Shown: positions 1 through 10,952 of the stretch, in pieces
Layout of the letters: every line of letters starts with the position of its first letter
How positions within the stretch are numbered: position 1 is the stretch's first letter
From: Schizophyllum amplum
Lineage: Eukaryota > Basidiomycota > Agaricomycetes > Agaricales > Schizophyllaceae
Direction: 5' to 3'
Assembly (NCBI GenBank): GCA_007026445.1
Contig: VDMD01000005.1
Coordinates: 496,001 to 560,000, forward strand
DNA: 64,000 nucleotides
Notes under the pieces: model-generated
The model's input: only the letters and a program-made list of their open reading frames with translations
Database searches by the model: none
Told to the model about the DNA's origin: nothing
Program-made: the position numbers and the translations under genes

Positions 1-312
1 ACAGATGATAAACCGTTAAACCCCTCGCGCGCGTCTGTGGCGCGGGCGGGCTCAGCGGGAGTGCGGGGTCCGCGCGGCCTTACGCGAGGCCCGCGCCCCC
101 CCAGTGGGAAGGTCGGGGACATGGTGCAGAACTTGAACAAACGGAACAGCGTGACGGCGTCCCCGACGCGTAGCGGGAGCCCGACGTCGAAGCGATTCAG
201 CGGGTCGGGCGCGCCGGCGAGCCCGTCGCGGCCCAACAGCGTTCTCGGTCGCTCGGCGGCGTTCTCGCGGCGGACGATGGCAAGCGACGCTGAGGATGAG
301 GTGGTCAGTTGA
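1..312 (+). CDS. 3' end of an unidentified gene, cut by the window edge
   Basis: The frame is open from the first base to a stop at 310-312, so this is the C-terminal exon of a gene that starts outside the window. The roughly 100 visible residues are basic and rich in Ser, Pro, Arg and Gly, with repeated S-P phosphorylation-like sites such as SPTRSGSPTSKR and a short acidic end (DAEDEVVS). Such tails are typical of disordered regulatory regions in fungal cytoskeletal or kinase proteins. No domain can be seen and I assign no function. Confidence 0.5.
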   Translation, partial: TDDKPLNPSRASVARAGSAGVRGPRGLTRGPRPPSGKVGDMVQNLNKRNSVTASPTRSGSPTSKRFSGSGAPASPSRPNSVLGRSAAFSRRTMASDAEDEVVS

Positions 313-934
313 AGGACTTCACCTGGACTCAGCTCATATGTTGATGAAATACGGACAGTGAGTTTGGGACGATGGCCTCCTGCTGGCGAGGCGGCATTAT
401 CTATGTGAACGGACCTATGCGTTATGCTTTCGTCGTCGTAGGTCGTATATTTATTGAATTTATATGCTCAAGTGCTTGCTATACAGCCTTGTGTAGACCA
501 ACGGTTCGTTGGGAACGCCATACGGGATCTACTGGCCAGTGCACAGTGACTGATAACAGCTTTGGATGCAGAGTGTCCAAGCTGCGCTACTTCGCGACTG
601 TCTTTTCCTTCGACCATTCTCGAGAAATACGGAGCTCACCACTCTGCCGGATTTACAGTTTCCTCTTTGGGCTTGCGATTTTACGCTTGGACGCTTCTCT
701 GGGGCGAAAGGGGCGTTGCAGGGACTTGCCGCCTGCCCTGCTGCGGAGGAGCTGCGGCCTGGCGACAGCCGCATCTGGGATCTCACAAACCATGCATGAT
801 TGCATCGTCACCCGTATCCCCATTCTTACACAATGCTACATATACCACTGTTCACTGACTGTAAAACTGCAGGAAGTCGTTGCGTGCTGCGTCCGCGCCC
901 TGGTTGAAGCCGTGCGCTGTAGCAAAGGAACCGA
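313..934. other. intergenic, tail-to-tail
   Basis: This 620-bp stretch separates the 3' end of the first gene (+) from the 3' end of the GH5 gene (-). ORFs occur on both strands but none resembles a protein I know. It probably contains the two 3' UTRs. Confidence 0.5.
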
Positions 935-2774
935 TCAGTCTTGACAGGCAAAGACGAACAACGGCAACGGACCGAATTCCCAAAAGGATTTTCCGTGGTC
1001 CTGCGTTCTGCGTTTTGCCCAGGCTCCCTTAAACCCAAGCTCGGACACGACCGTGCCCGGTCGCCATGTAGAAGACGTGAAGAAGGTGTACGCATCGTCC
1101 CACCCCAAAGCAAAGCCCTCAGCAAATCTCCAAGGTGCGTAATCCCCTGCAAGCGAGTCAGATCAACGTACCGCTGAGGAGCAGGGAAATTTACCAGGGT
1201 ACTGCTGCCAGTACGACGAGTGGGCGTCTGTCACGAGAGTTAGCTATCGCCTGTTACGTGGGAGAAGGAAGGACACTCGCTCGTTGCCTGGTCTTTGAGT
1301 CCATCGCGTCGCCCGAACGTCTCCGCTACGTTGCTAGGACGTCTGTTGGCGCGCATGCCTATCCAGGCCGGGAAGACTCCTCCGGACACAGCGTCTCTCA
1401 GTGACCACCCTTCGTCGCGACCCTGTCCCTTCCGGTACGTCCAGAAAAACCAGCCGGCACAGTACCGCTCAAAGAGATCCAGCTGAGCGTGCACGAAAGA
1501 GCGCTGCTCATCCGTTTGGCCTGTAAGTGAGCCGGGGTTGAGCGCGCCACTCCACTCGCCAATGACGATACCGCAGCCTGCCGTCGAGAGCTGCTCCGAG
1601 ATGCGCGCTAACATTTGAGGGGTCTGCGCGTTCGGATCCATGAGCGCGCCAGCGTGCTGCATGGCCGTTGTCGTGATGTCAGAGCCCGTGAAGCAGCGGT
1701 AGAGATGGTGATCGAGCACAATGAGCGTCGAGGTCGTGGCCGATAGCGATTTGAGGTACTTGGCATAGCTGTCGGTGCGCCAGCACTCACCCAGATAGAG
1801 CGGCATTGTCGGGTCGTCATTTGCAAGCTTGTTGATAGCCGACGTGTACCAGTCTTTCAGCGCCGTGTCGGAGGGCGGATGCGGCTCGTTCAGGAGCTCG
1901 ATGCCGACCACGTTCGTGAGGCGTGGGTCATGTGTCTGGCAGACATGGTTTAGGGTCCGGAGGAGGATGTGCAGGACGTTCACAGTGTGCTCCTTGTTTC
2001 GCGAGTTAGAGAAAAAGGTGGGCGGGTTGGATGTACCTCCGTGGGCGTCGTCGTTTTGCTTTCCTGGGCGGCGTGCAGGTCTGCCTTCGTCAGCGACCTG
2101 CTGAAATGGTACAGGCAGGTGGTCAATCTCACCAAGAAGCACGCCTATACCATAGCGGCGTGCGGCTTCAATGGCCATGACGATGCGGGTCCATGCGCCT
2201 GAAAAGACGTGATAAAAATCCTTGAACTCCGTCCGGTCTAGCACAGAGCGGTCGATGCCACAGAGGTGGTAGTAGCCTATCTGAAGGACGTCTGCGAGAC
2301 AGCGACGGAAGAATCAAAAGCGCACTTACCGGAATGCGCACGGTGTTGATGCCGCGCTCGGTTATCCATACCCAGTCGTTCTCAGTGATCCATGTGTCCC
2401 AGTGATGCTCGAGCACTTCTTTGGCGTTCTGTCCCCGCGCAACATCGAGGTCGCTCTGGCCAGGTGCGGCAGCAAACCTGAAAGGCTCCTCGGATATCCA
2501 GCGCTCAAGAACAAACCATGAGCCTGAAGGAAGCTTGGTCAGGCAACGCAGCGAACACAGAGAAAGCATAATTTACCCAAATTCACGCCCCTCTGCTTCC
2601 TATACCGATACAGCATTTCCTCATTAACGTCTGTGATGCTGCTGCTCCCCTCGTCCGAGCGAGGGAGAACATACGCGAAAGGGAGGGCCTGCTCTTGTTG
2701 AAGTCGAATTGGTCGACCTTCTTGTGAATTCCGTCCGCCAGTTTCTTTGTGAAGTGGTGCATCGTGGTTGGCAC
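935..2774 (-). pseudogene. GH5 exo-beta-1,3-glucanase, frames broken
   Basis: This is a GH5 (Exg1-type) enzyme that would cleave glucose from beta-1,3-glucan ends in cell-wall turnover. In order: a basic N-terminus (MHHFTKK) at 2762, the RKQRGVNLG motif, then after an intron GSWFVLERWI, then DLHAA, the acid/base Glu in ELLNEP, the nucleophile Glu in IGEWSG, and a family-typical end with WRFAEGFALGWDDA and SELGFKGA running to a TGA at 935-937. Several introns are clear, for example one ending GGCAG just before DLHAA. The frame is lost by one base at about 2693 (after DFNK), at about 2067 (DLHAA to PGKQN, a CCCC run apparently reduced to CCC), and probably near 1230-1260. No splice choice I tried repairs these. 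No signal peptide is evident. It is either a recent pseudogene or a locus with sequence errors; the family call is firm. Confidence 0.85.
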
Positions 2775-3587
2775 CTGTGCGGATTAGTGGGAGTTCAGGA
2801 CGAGAGAGCCTCAATGACATCACCAACCTAAGCGTCAATTTGTACGCGGTATGGTCGCCCGGGTGGATGTCCGGCGGGGCACAACATGGTGGCCGCTCGA
2901 CGGTGGAGTATATTTGAATCAGATAACAGGATGCACAAACACCTTCGTTCATTTCTGGTGGCCGGATGCCGGATGGGCAAACTAATAAACCTATGAACCG
3001 CCTGACAGCGAGGCGACTGGGAAACGTCGGGGAATGCTCGACGAAGCTGCGTCGTGTCCTTACGCAAAGGGCTGAGCTGAATTGCGTCTGACCATGCGAT
3101 GGCATCCGTAAGATATCGATAAAGAGGATCAGCGGAGAAAGCGAGAGAAGACCGAGAGATGTGGCGCATGCATTCGGCACGACGGGGAGGGTATCAATGG
3201 CGACACGCGTGATCAAGCTGCCCGTTAACTGGGCGTTGTAGGTAAACCTATGCGTCTACACGGCCTCGTCAACTTGACTAAAATACGAAGAAAGAAACGC
3301 ACCCTCAAACTTCGTCCGGCGGTTGGGGAGGACGTAAGCAGTCGTCCATGAACAGCTATGAGCGAACCGTCGGAGTCAAGAGCAAACACGGTCACGTGGC
3401 ATGTTGAATCTGCGCCCTGATCTGCTCACGAGTGTCGTCGAGCTTCTCCCAGGAACGCTCCTGTTCGAGGTCGCACTTACGGAAGATGAATGGCTCCACG
3501 GTGATGTGTCACCTGCGATCTAGATCTTGTACACAACACTAATATTCGACCCTCGTGGATGAAATACACACGCCCCGCTCAACCTGC
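2775..3587. other. intergenic between GH5 start and SF3B1 end
   Basis: About 810 bp, expected to hold the GH5 promoter and the SF3B1 3' UTR. A CACGTG core lies at about 3394. The antisense ORFs here show no recognisable domain. Confidence 0.4.
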
Positions 3588-6500
3588 TCAGACAAACATC
3601 TGCAAAGGGTGCCTATCGTACACGTTTTGCCCTTCGCTGAGCTCGCCGATATCGGGGTAGAACGGCACGAGCGCATCAGCCGCACCCAGGTAGAGCGAGT
3701 TATAGATACGCCAATACACTTCCCGCACCTTCCGCGCCGGATGGAAGAGACCCTGCAGGACGTAGCTCAGCAACACCCCAGGACCGAGCGTCACACGCAT
3801 GGCCTCAATGGCGTCCATGACTGCCCCGATGACATGCGGCGAGGTCTCGAAGCAGTTCGGCCAGACGAGGTTCATGAGATGCATCATCGAGTCCTCGCAG
3901 CCGAGTCCGGCGACGCCGAGCGCAAGATGCTTCACAATCGTGCTCGCCGTCTGCCGATGCACAAGGTCGCGATCCGTGAGCGCGTCTTCGAGCATCGTGA
4001 CCACCGAGTCCACGTAGAACGCAGACTGCGGTCCGACATATTCGAATACGAAGGACAACGCCTTGAGACAGCCCGTGCGGACGTTCAGCTCGGCGGTTCG
4101 GTACTCGTTCAATATGGCGGGAATGCACGTAAACGCTGTAGACGTCGGTCAGCACGCATGCTCAATGATGATGATATGGAGGGGACTTACGTCCACAGGT
4201 TTCCGCCACAATGGCGATAGCCACGGTACTACACACGCGACTCTGGCGTTCTTGCACGCGCAGATTGGTCAGGAGCACAGACAGGACGTCTTGGGGACCC
4301 AAGCTCTTTGCGATATAACCAAACGAGTTGACGGCCGCTCGGCGAATAGCTTTCTTGTGCGCCTTCAGCAAGTCGAGGAGCTCGAAGCAGATACGCATCC
4401 ACTCTCTTGCCGGAACGAACTCGGCGCCGCGATCGGCGATGCGCCCAATCAAGTTGATGGACGCCTCCTGTACTTTCTCGTGCCGGTTACGGAGAATGGG
4501 GGTCATGCGGGGCACTGCAACCATAAGTCAGTAAAGCCGGGCGCATTGTTCAGCATAGGGCACTCACATAGGTCCTTGACTGGTGGGTTCATCTGCGTCA
4601 TACCGACGACGTTGGCGATAGCGCCTTCGGCGGCGATAATGCTGCCAAGGGTGTCTGGGTACTCCTCTCCAAGCTGTTCGAAGAGAACGAGACCGAGCTT
4701 GCTCAGCAACTGGTCCTCCCCACACTGCTTGATGACGACAGCAAGGCGAGTCGTTAGGTCGGCAGCCTGCTGACGGACCTTCGCGCTCTTGTTGTTCAGG
4801 CGCCAGAGAATGGTCGAAACAATCTGGGTCAGGTAGGGCTTGACGCGGATGCCGAGCGCATTGACGACGGTGCCGAAGCCGTCCAGCATGACCTGGTCCT
4901 CCGTCGTCTGCTCCTGGAAGGAGAAGATGATGCCGTCGACGAGGCGAACCTCAAGACGTTCGTCGATGTCGGCGGCGCCGAGCGTGGCGATGACCTTCGT
5001 AATCGTCTCCATGACCATCTTCCGGTAGGGCTCGGCCTCGTCCTTCAGCTCGTTGACCACCCTTCCTACGATCTCCGCTACGCCAGCCTTCTGCGCGAGC
5101 TCGACAGTCGTCTCGACGACCTGCTTGTAGTTACGACGATCGAGCGCCATACGACGAACCCAGAATGATCTGAAGAAGTCGGGGAGGATGTCGTGCTTGA
5201 TATACGACGGAGTGACACCCTCGGTTGCAGCGCACTGCTTTACGACTTTCAGCACGATCTTCTTCATCTCCTCGTCGGATGTCTGGAACTCGCGAATGAG
5301 GATGACAGTCACTTCCTTCGTGTAGTAGGAGGCGTATTCGGGGTCCATGAGCGGGATAATGAATCCGATGGCCTTCAAGAAGGCGGCGAGACCCTTGCCT
5401 CGGTGAAGGCGGATACCCAGCCACAAGGGCTTGAGTACATTGTCGAAGGATTCGATACCGTAGGGCGCGGCAGCCTCGGCGAGGGCAGCAAGACCTAGGG
5501 CGGTCATGGTCCGCACTTTCTGCTGCTCGTCCGTCAAGCCATGGGCTATGCAGTCAACGAGGTTCCGAAGGTGTGGCAAGACGGCGCAGCCCATCATGAT
5601 TGCAATCTGCTGGACGATGCGAATACCTGTGTGGCGCGCCTGCCACGACTTCTTCGATTTACAGACGGCCTTCAAGAAGGGGAGCAGTGAGGGGATGCCC
5701 AAAGCGGAAGCAACAACGGAGAAGGCGCGGGCCGTGGTGTTGCGGACATACTCGTCGGCATGGTCGATATCGGGACGCATAGTGGAGATCATGTGGGCGA
5801 GACCCGCGGCTTTGGACAAGTTGGAGATGATCTCGCGACCCTCGACACGAGCGTAGTAGTCTTCGTCGATGAGCAGAGGCTCTATGACGACGAGAATCTT
5901 GTGCACGTACGGGCGAACGAGGTCGTCGAGCTTGTACAGCACACGGTCGATGACCTTGACGAGAAGATGGCGCTCCTGGTCCTCAAGCGTGCGCTCCATA
6001 AGCAGAGGCAGAATCTTGTCGAAGAGGGGACCGGCGCCGAATTCTCGCGCTTTGTCCGTGATCTGACGAAGGGCCGTCTTGCGCACGGGCGGCGTGCCGT
6101 TCTTGATCTTCAAGAGGAGACGCATGATCTTGCGCTCCTTCATTTCGTCGACGGACAGCTCAGTCTCGTCTTCTTCCTTCAAGATCTTCGCGAAGTACTG
6201 TGCATCCTCCGCCTTGAAGAACGCGAGGTTGCCAACGCCAGGAATCTCCGTGGGCAGCTCCGGTGCGAGACCAGCGGCGGCAGCCATAGCAGCAGCGTCC
6301 GAGCTTTCCTGAATCTGGAAACCTCCGACTTCTGCGACAGGTGTGGCCATGAGATGACGGGGAGCGATGGACGGCCCGTACCCAGGCGGGGGAGTGACGA
6401 TGGCATAACCCGAGGCGGGAAGGACGGCGTTGAGCTCTTCGTCGGTGAGATACCGGTTGTGCTTGTCGTCGTGCATGTAGGTGGGCGCGTTCATGATGAT

Positions 6501-7133
6501 GGGAATCATGGGGGTGTCCGTTTGAACGGGCGTCTGGTCCCAGCGAGAGCGCTTCGGGGCATCGCCAGCAGCGACCTCGACGGGGGCGGCGTCCCAGCGC
6601 GAGCGCCGTTTCTTCGTCGCCTTCTCGTCCGTCTTCTCCCCCTTGTTGGGGTCCTGGTTTTCGTCGGCGTCGGGCACGTCCCAGCGGCGCTTGCGCTTCG
6701 CACCTGCATTCGCCTCCTTCGACTCCTTCGGCTCAAGATCTTCGGCGACGTCCTTGAGTTCCGAGGCCGGGGGCGTCTTGTCGAGGTCCATCTTCATCTT
6801 CCCCTCCTCCCTGTCCTGCCGCTCCTTCTCTTCAATTGCTCTTTTGACGCGCAGTTCCTCCTGCTCAATGCGTGCGAGACGCATGGCGTCCTTGTAGCCG
6901 CTCTCGCCCGTCTGTCCATCTTCCCCCTCTTTGAACGCGTCGCCGCTGTCGACCGCTACTCGGCTGAAGCGGCGGTTGTGGTAGTCCGATTGTCGTGCTG
7001 CGATTTGCCGACTCTTTGCTGTCTCGGCGAAGGGGTCGACGTCCTCTTCTTCAGCCAAGTCAGCAAACTCCTGAAGGACATCCTTGGGAGCGGTATAAGA
7101 GTCTACCAATCTCGGGGAATTTGGCGCGGACAT
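3588..7133 (-). CDS. SF3B1: splicing factor 3B subunit 1 (Hsh155/Prp10)
   Basis: This is the HEAT-repeat scaffold of the U2 snRNP SF3b complex, which clamps the branch-point helix in the spliceosome. Three exons, 7133-4568, 4514-4191 and 4135-3588, join in phase to 1,145 codons. The N-terminal third carries U2AF-ligand-type tryptophan motifs ([23 protein letters not shown]). The HEAT array from about residue 390 is very highly conserved, with landmarks such as [31 protein letters not shown] and VQERQSRVC, and it ends in HPLQMFV. The start at 7133 gives [13 protein letters not shown]; because family members are often longer, an additional upstream exon is possible. The long clean frame contrasts with its broken GH5 neighbour. 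Of the human cancer-hotspot positions, R625, H662 and K700 are matched by context ([19 protein letters not shown]), whereas K666 is Arg here. Confidence 0.97.
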
Positions 7134-7340
7134 TCCTTCGTGACGGTCGAGGGCAAGCTGCAGACTTGCATGACAAAGCATGGCGGTCCGGTGACCCGTT
7201 GTCGGCAAAGTCCGAGTAAATAGGAGCATGATTTCTCAGGTTTTGCCAGTAGTTCGTAGTACGGCTGCACGAAGTCCTAGACAACAGCCATGTGCGGGGA
7301 GTTAAGTGAGAACGCGTTTATATTCATTGGAAGTTCAAAG

Positions 7341-9824
7341 TCAACACACGCCCCATGCCTTCTGCCCGAATCCCTTGTCGCCAAGCGCAACATCCACGAC
7401 CTTCATCATCTCAATCACCTTCTCCTCCTCCCACCTGCGTCCTACGACTTGTATACCCACCGGCATTCCCTTCATCGCAGTGGGATCATATATTTTGGAA
7501 TACCTGACGAAGAGCCATCAGCAATAGTTATTGGAGCCGGAGAGCAATCAGTTGACTTACAGCTCCTTCTCAAGCATGCTACTTCCGTGGTCGGCTGCGT
7601 TGCGCCATGCATCCGTCAACGTGTCGACCTCAGGGTCTACGCGCCCAGCAGGAATCACGCCAACCGGGCTATCCACGAGGTTGTAGAGTGCAGTGCCACA
7701 GGCCATTGGGGTCAGGGTCTTGCAGCCACTATGCAGTCTTCGTGAGCAAGCAGCTGGAACGGCAAAAATGTACGTACCCATGGGGCAGTTGGGGAGTCGC
7801 TATGACCGGTGCAATGATTCCATCGAGGCTATGCTTGTCCCAGACCTAGATTTCATGAATGAGCCAGCTGTGTACGTCCGCCAGGCTCATAGGAGCTCAC
7901 ATTGTCGTAAAAATCCCGTCCGTACGCATCTCGTTCAGCCGTCCACTGCCAAAACTCCTTGACAGGCTTCGCACGCGCGAGCGCCAAGAGGCTGGCAAAA
8001 TACGCATCACCAAGGACGTTTGTAATAACCCACCCGGCGACGGCGCGGATGACGGCTGACAAAGGAACGTGAGTTCAGGGTATTCATTGCACACAAGCGA
8101 AGGTACACTCACAGCCAAGTTTTGGACCCAGAGTGACTAAGAAAAGCGACTCTTCCTGTTATTTAGGTCGATGACAAGATCGCTCCGACAGTATGAGAAC
8201 GCACCTGAGGGTCCGGCGCAATGTGGCTCGTCAGTGTCTCGTAGCCATCGCCAGACGTAAGGGCAACAAAAGCCTTGAAGCCGCGGGGTGCTGCGTGCGA
8301 TAGCTTATTTAGCCCTCCGTCTCTCCTGCTTCGTGGTAAGACGCACCTTCGTACGGCTCGACCTCCACACACTCGTGACCCGCCTTCCGCAACGCCTCGA
8401 CCGTTTCTAGCACGGTACGCGCGCAGGCAGGGGATGCTTTGATGATTCTGTCTACGCACGCCAGAGCAAGTCAGCCTTTTCTTTTTAGCTCGTTCGATGG
8501 GGGACAGTATTATCGCACCGGACGTGTAGTAGCCGAATTTCAGCTTTTCAGGAAGCGCAACCTGGCGATACGCCAGAGGCACCACGTCAGCCGCACGTCC
8601 CGCCTCGCCAAATGCCACCTTGCAAAAGAGCTCCAGATCCGATATCGAACGCGCCATAGGACCCATGGTCGTGCGTAGCGCTTCCATACCCTTGATCGGT
8701 GCTAGTCGACGAATTTCCAGATCAGTCAAGAGAGACACAACACTTTATAGCCAAAAACGTACCCCTTGCGCCATACGCACTGACCCTTCCCGCACCGGGC
8801 TTGAGGGAGTAAATCCCACAGAACGCTGTCGGTATACGCAGACTGCCTCCGACATCGCTCCCGAGGCCCAGCGGTGAGCCGCCGCCGCTGAGCAACGCCG
8901 CCTCACCGCCAGAGCTGCCGCCCGCTCCATAAGCTGGGTTGTGTGGGTTCAATGTGCGCCCCCAGAGCGGATTGACGGACTCGAAAGCGAACATGGTCTG
9001 CGGGACGTTCGTCTTGACGAATGGGATAGCGCCTGCCGCTATCATCGTCGCCACGAGCTAGCAAGAAGCTTTGTCGGCTTACAGATTTATCGTGCGGAAG
9101 ATGGAGGACTCACATCGGCATTACGCGTCGCCGGGCCGTGTTTGACCCATTGGCTGAAGCCAATCGTAGTATCAACGCCTTCGATATCGACTGTAGTCCC
9201 GGTGTGCGTTCATTGAGCTTTACAGTCGGCGCGTGCGAGGACATACGTACATTGGTCCTGCAATATGTAGGTATTAATATCACATCCAAACGCTGCAATT
9301 ATAAGGGTCTAACAGACCTTGATGCTGATGGGAACACCGTGCAGCGGCCCCTTCAGACGTTTCGTCTGCGCAAATTCAGCGTCGAGCTCGGTAGCTCGCA
9401 CCCGCGCCTGGTCGAAGAGCACTACAACAGGTTGAGCATTTGTCCTGATAATCTTGCTAGTGACACGCATACCTTCTGTGAGGCAGTTGGTCGCCTCCTG
9501 TACCTTTGCTGCGCGAGCAATGTACGCCTCAAGGACCTCGGAGGCAGTCCAAGTACCTCTTCCAATATTGGCGACGATGTCGCAGGCTGAAGGGGCAGTC
9601 AGATGGTCAGTCTAGCGGAATGAGAGAGTACAAAGGTCGACAGCAGGCAGGTCAACTTGAGGTCATCCGTGAAGTTCCGAATCAAGAGAGGCGCACTCAC
9701 CTGTAGCGTCAATATAGCCCCCGTGGCTCTCCGCGGAGAAGGGGGACGCAGAAGCCAGTGCTTTCGCGCGTTGCTCGAGCTTCGCGTCGATAAGGTGTTG
9801 GTTTGCGTTCGAGAATGGCCACAT
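7341..9824 (-). CDS. amidase-signature hydrolase (fungal acetamidase/FAAH type)
   Basis: This amidase-signature enzyme hydrolyses C-N bonds of carboxamides. The natural substrate (short amide, fatty-acid amide or other) cannot be told from sequence. The start at 9824 gives MWPFSNAN, the usual opening of basidiomycete family members. The Ser-cisSer-Lys triad is visible: the Lys of ISIK at an exon end, the cis-Ser in GAGGSSGGEAALL and the nucleophile in GSDVGGS. Many short introns interrupt the gene, and one exon is only 7 nt long (9257-9251), placed between ISIK and FDIEGVDT. The C-terminus DKGFGQKAWGVC ends at TGA 7341-7343. All exons inspected read without frame errors. It shares a 300-bp divergent promoter with COX20. 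No signal peptide is seen, so it is probably cytosolic or membrane-associated. Confidence 0.9.
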
Positions 9825-10121
9825 CGCGAATGGTCAGGCTTCAAAGATTGTCAAACTGGTTGCGGATGTTCGCAAGCGTCTACAGCAAGTGTGCAAGGCC
9901 GTAGAAATTTCTGAGGCTCTCGAAAAACACAAATAAAGGAAAGGAGAATTTAGGATGAATATGGGAGGAATCAAGCAGGCATTCGGTACTTCCTAGCTGC
10001 AGTACCAGAACAAGGGCCTAACCAACTATGGTAGTCCGACTTCATGCCGGCCCGGAATTTGCCGAGTTAAAGAACAATGGACGTAAGTTACGAGCGCCCC
10101 TCCTTGTTCTTCGCTACCACC
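9825..10121. promoter_or_regulatory. divergent promoter region, amidase (-) and COX20 (+)
   Basis: Only 297 bp separate the two start codons, so both promoters must lie here. No strong TATA box was identified. Confidence 0.5.
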
Positions 10122-10787
10122 ATGTCCAACCCGCAACCAAACGCCCCTCCCCCTGCATCCGAAACACCATCGCAGCCTCCCAAGGATGGCAGCATCATTG
10201 ATTGGTACAAGGTGCGCCCTCGAAACATGTACATCTCCTCCGCTCATCACATGCCCAGTAAAGAGTAGCCCGCCTATTAGCAAGATTCCTTGCGCACGAA
10301 ACAGCCTTATTGCCGGCGTGGCCAGTGCTGTGGGTTTTGGCTCTCTCCGTGGGATCAGCGGAGGTGTGTTCGCCGCTTGGGCAGTCGGTCACTTCACTGA
10401 AGCACATGTCATAGGGCCGCTAGTAGCCATGAACTGGGCGATCGGCTCATTCGTGGGCGTCTCCATGGGCTCGTGGTGCGTCTCATCTTATCTGTCATAA
10501 CGACTGGCGACTGACTTGACTCAAGGTACATGTGTTGGCACAAGTTCGAGGAGGAACGCGAGCAGGTGCGGTAGATTTCTCCCTTTATACTCTCCTCCTC
10601 CCTGCGCACAATGTTGCTCCAATCTCTTACCTCTCGGTACGCCAATACGGAAAACGCTCACTGACACGCTTGCCAGGTCCGCATCGTCATGGAAGCCAAC
10701 GGCCGACGCGCACAACGAGAGGCAGAAGCAGCTCGCGCCCGCGCCACATCAGCAGCGGTAGAAACTACGGCTCCCCCGCATGCGTAA
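10122..10787 (+). CDS. COX20: cytochrome c oxidase assembly protein COX20
   Basis: COX20 is a mitochondrial inner-membrane chaperone for newly made Cox2 during complex IV assembly. Four exons, 10122-10211, 10285-10475, 10526-10565 and 10677-10787, join in phase to 143 codons. After a Pro-rich N-terminus comes the family signature: CARNSL followed by a Gly/Ala-rich hydrophobic segment, then a second hydrophobic segment around HVIGPLVAMNWAIGSF and a tryptophan-rich loop ending in YMCWHKFEEER. The C-terminal tail is charged and Ala-rich (NGRRAQREAEAARARA), as is usual in fungi. The size fits the family. The ATG at 10122 (MSNPQP) is preferred over the upstream in-frame start because it begins the conserved Pro-rich leader. 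Exons 2-4 follow GT-AG rules; the acceptor before IPCARN (CAAG) is weak. Confidence 0.88.
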
Positions 10788-10952
10788 AGCCCTGAGTGTA
10801 CGGGCCTTGCATTGGTACATACATTTTGCATTGTATCTACATTGAGCCCTACTGAAGTAAGCATGGCTATATCCCCCCTCTCCTGTTGTGCTTCCGATCT
10901 TCAAAAAGCTTCAGAGCTCGCACTTCCGATTCCATTTATAACTCTCCATCGC

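Noticed and set aside
2000..2060. Extra intron in GH5 at GGTACATCC
   Set aside because: Splicing there would break phase, and the retained residues (GTSNPPTFFSN) are typical of the family.
5760..7223. 487-codon plus-strand ORF
   Set aside because: It is an exact antisense shadow of the highly conserved SF3B1 coding exon and has no features of its own.
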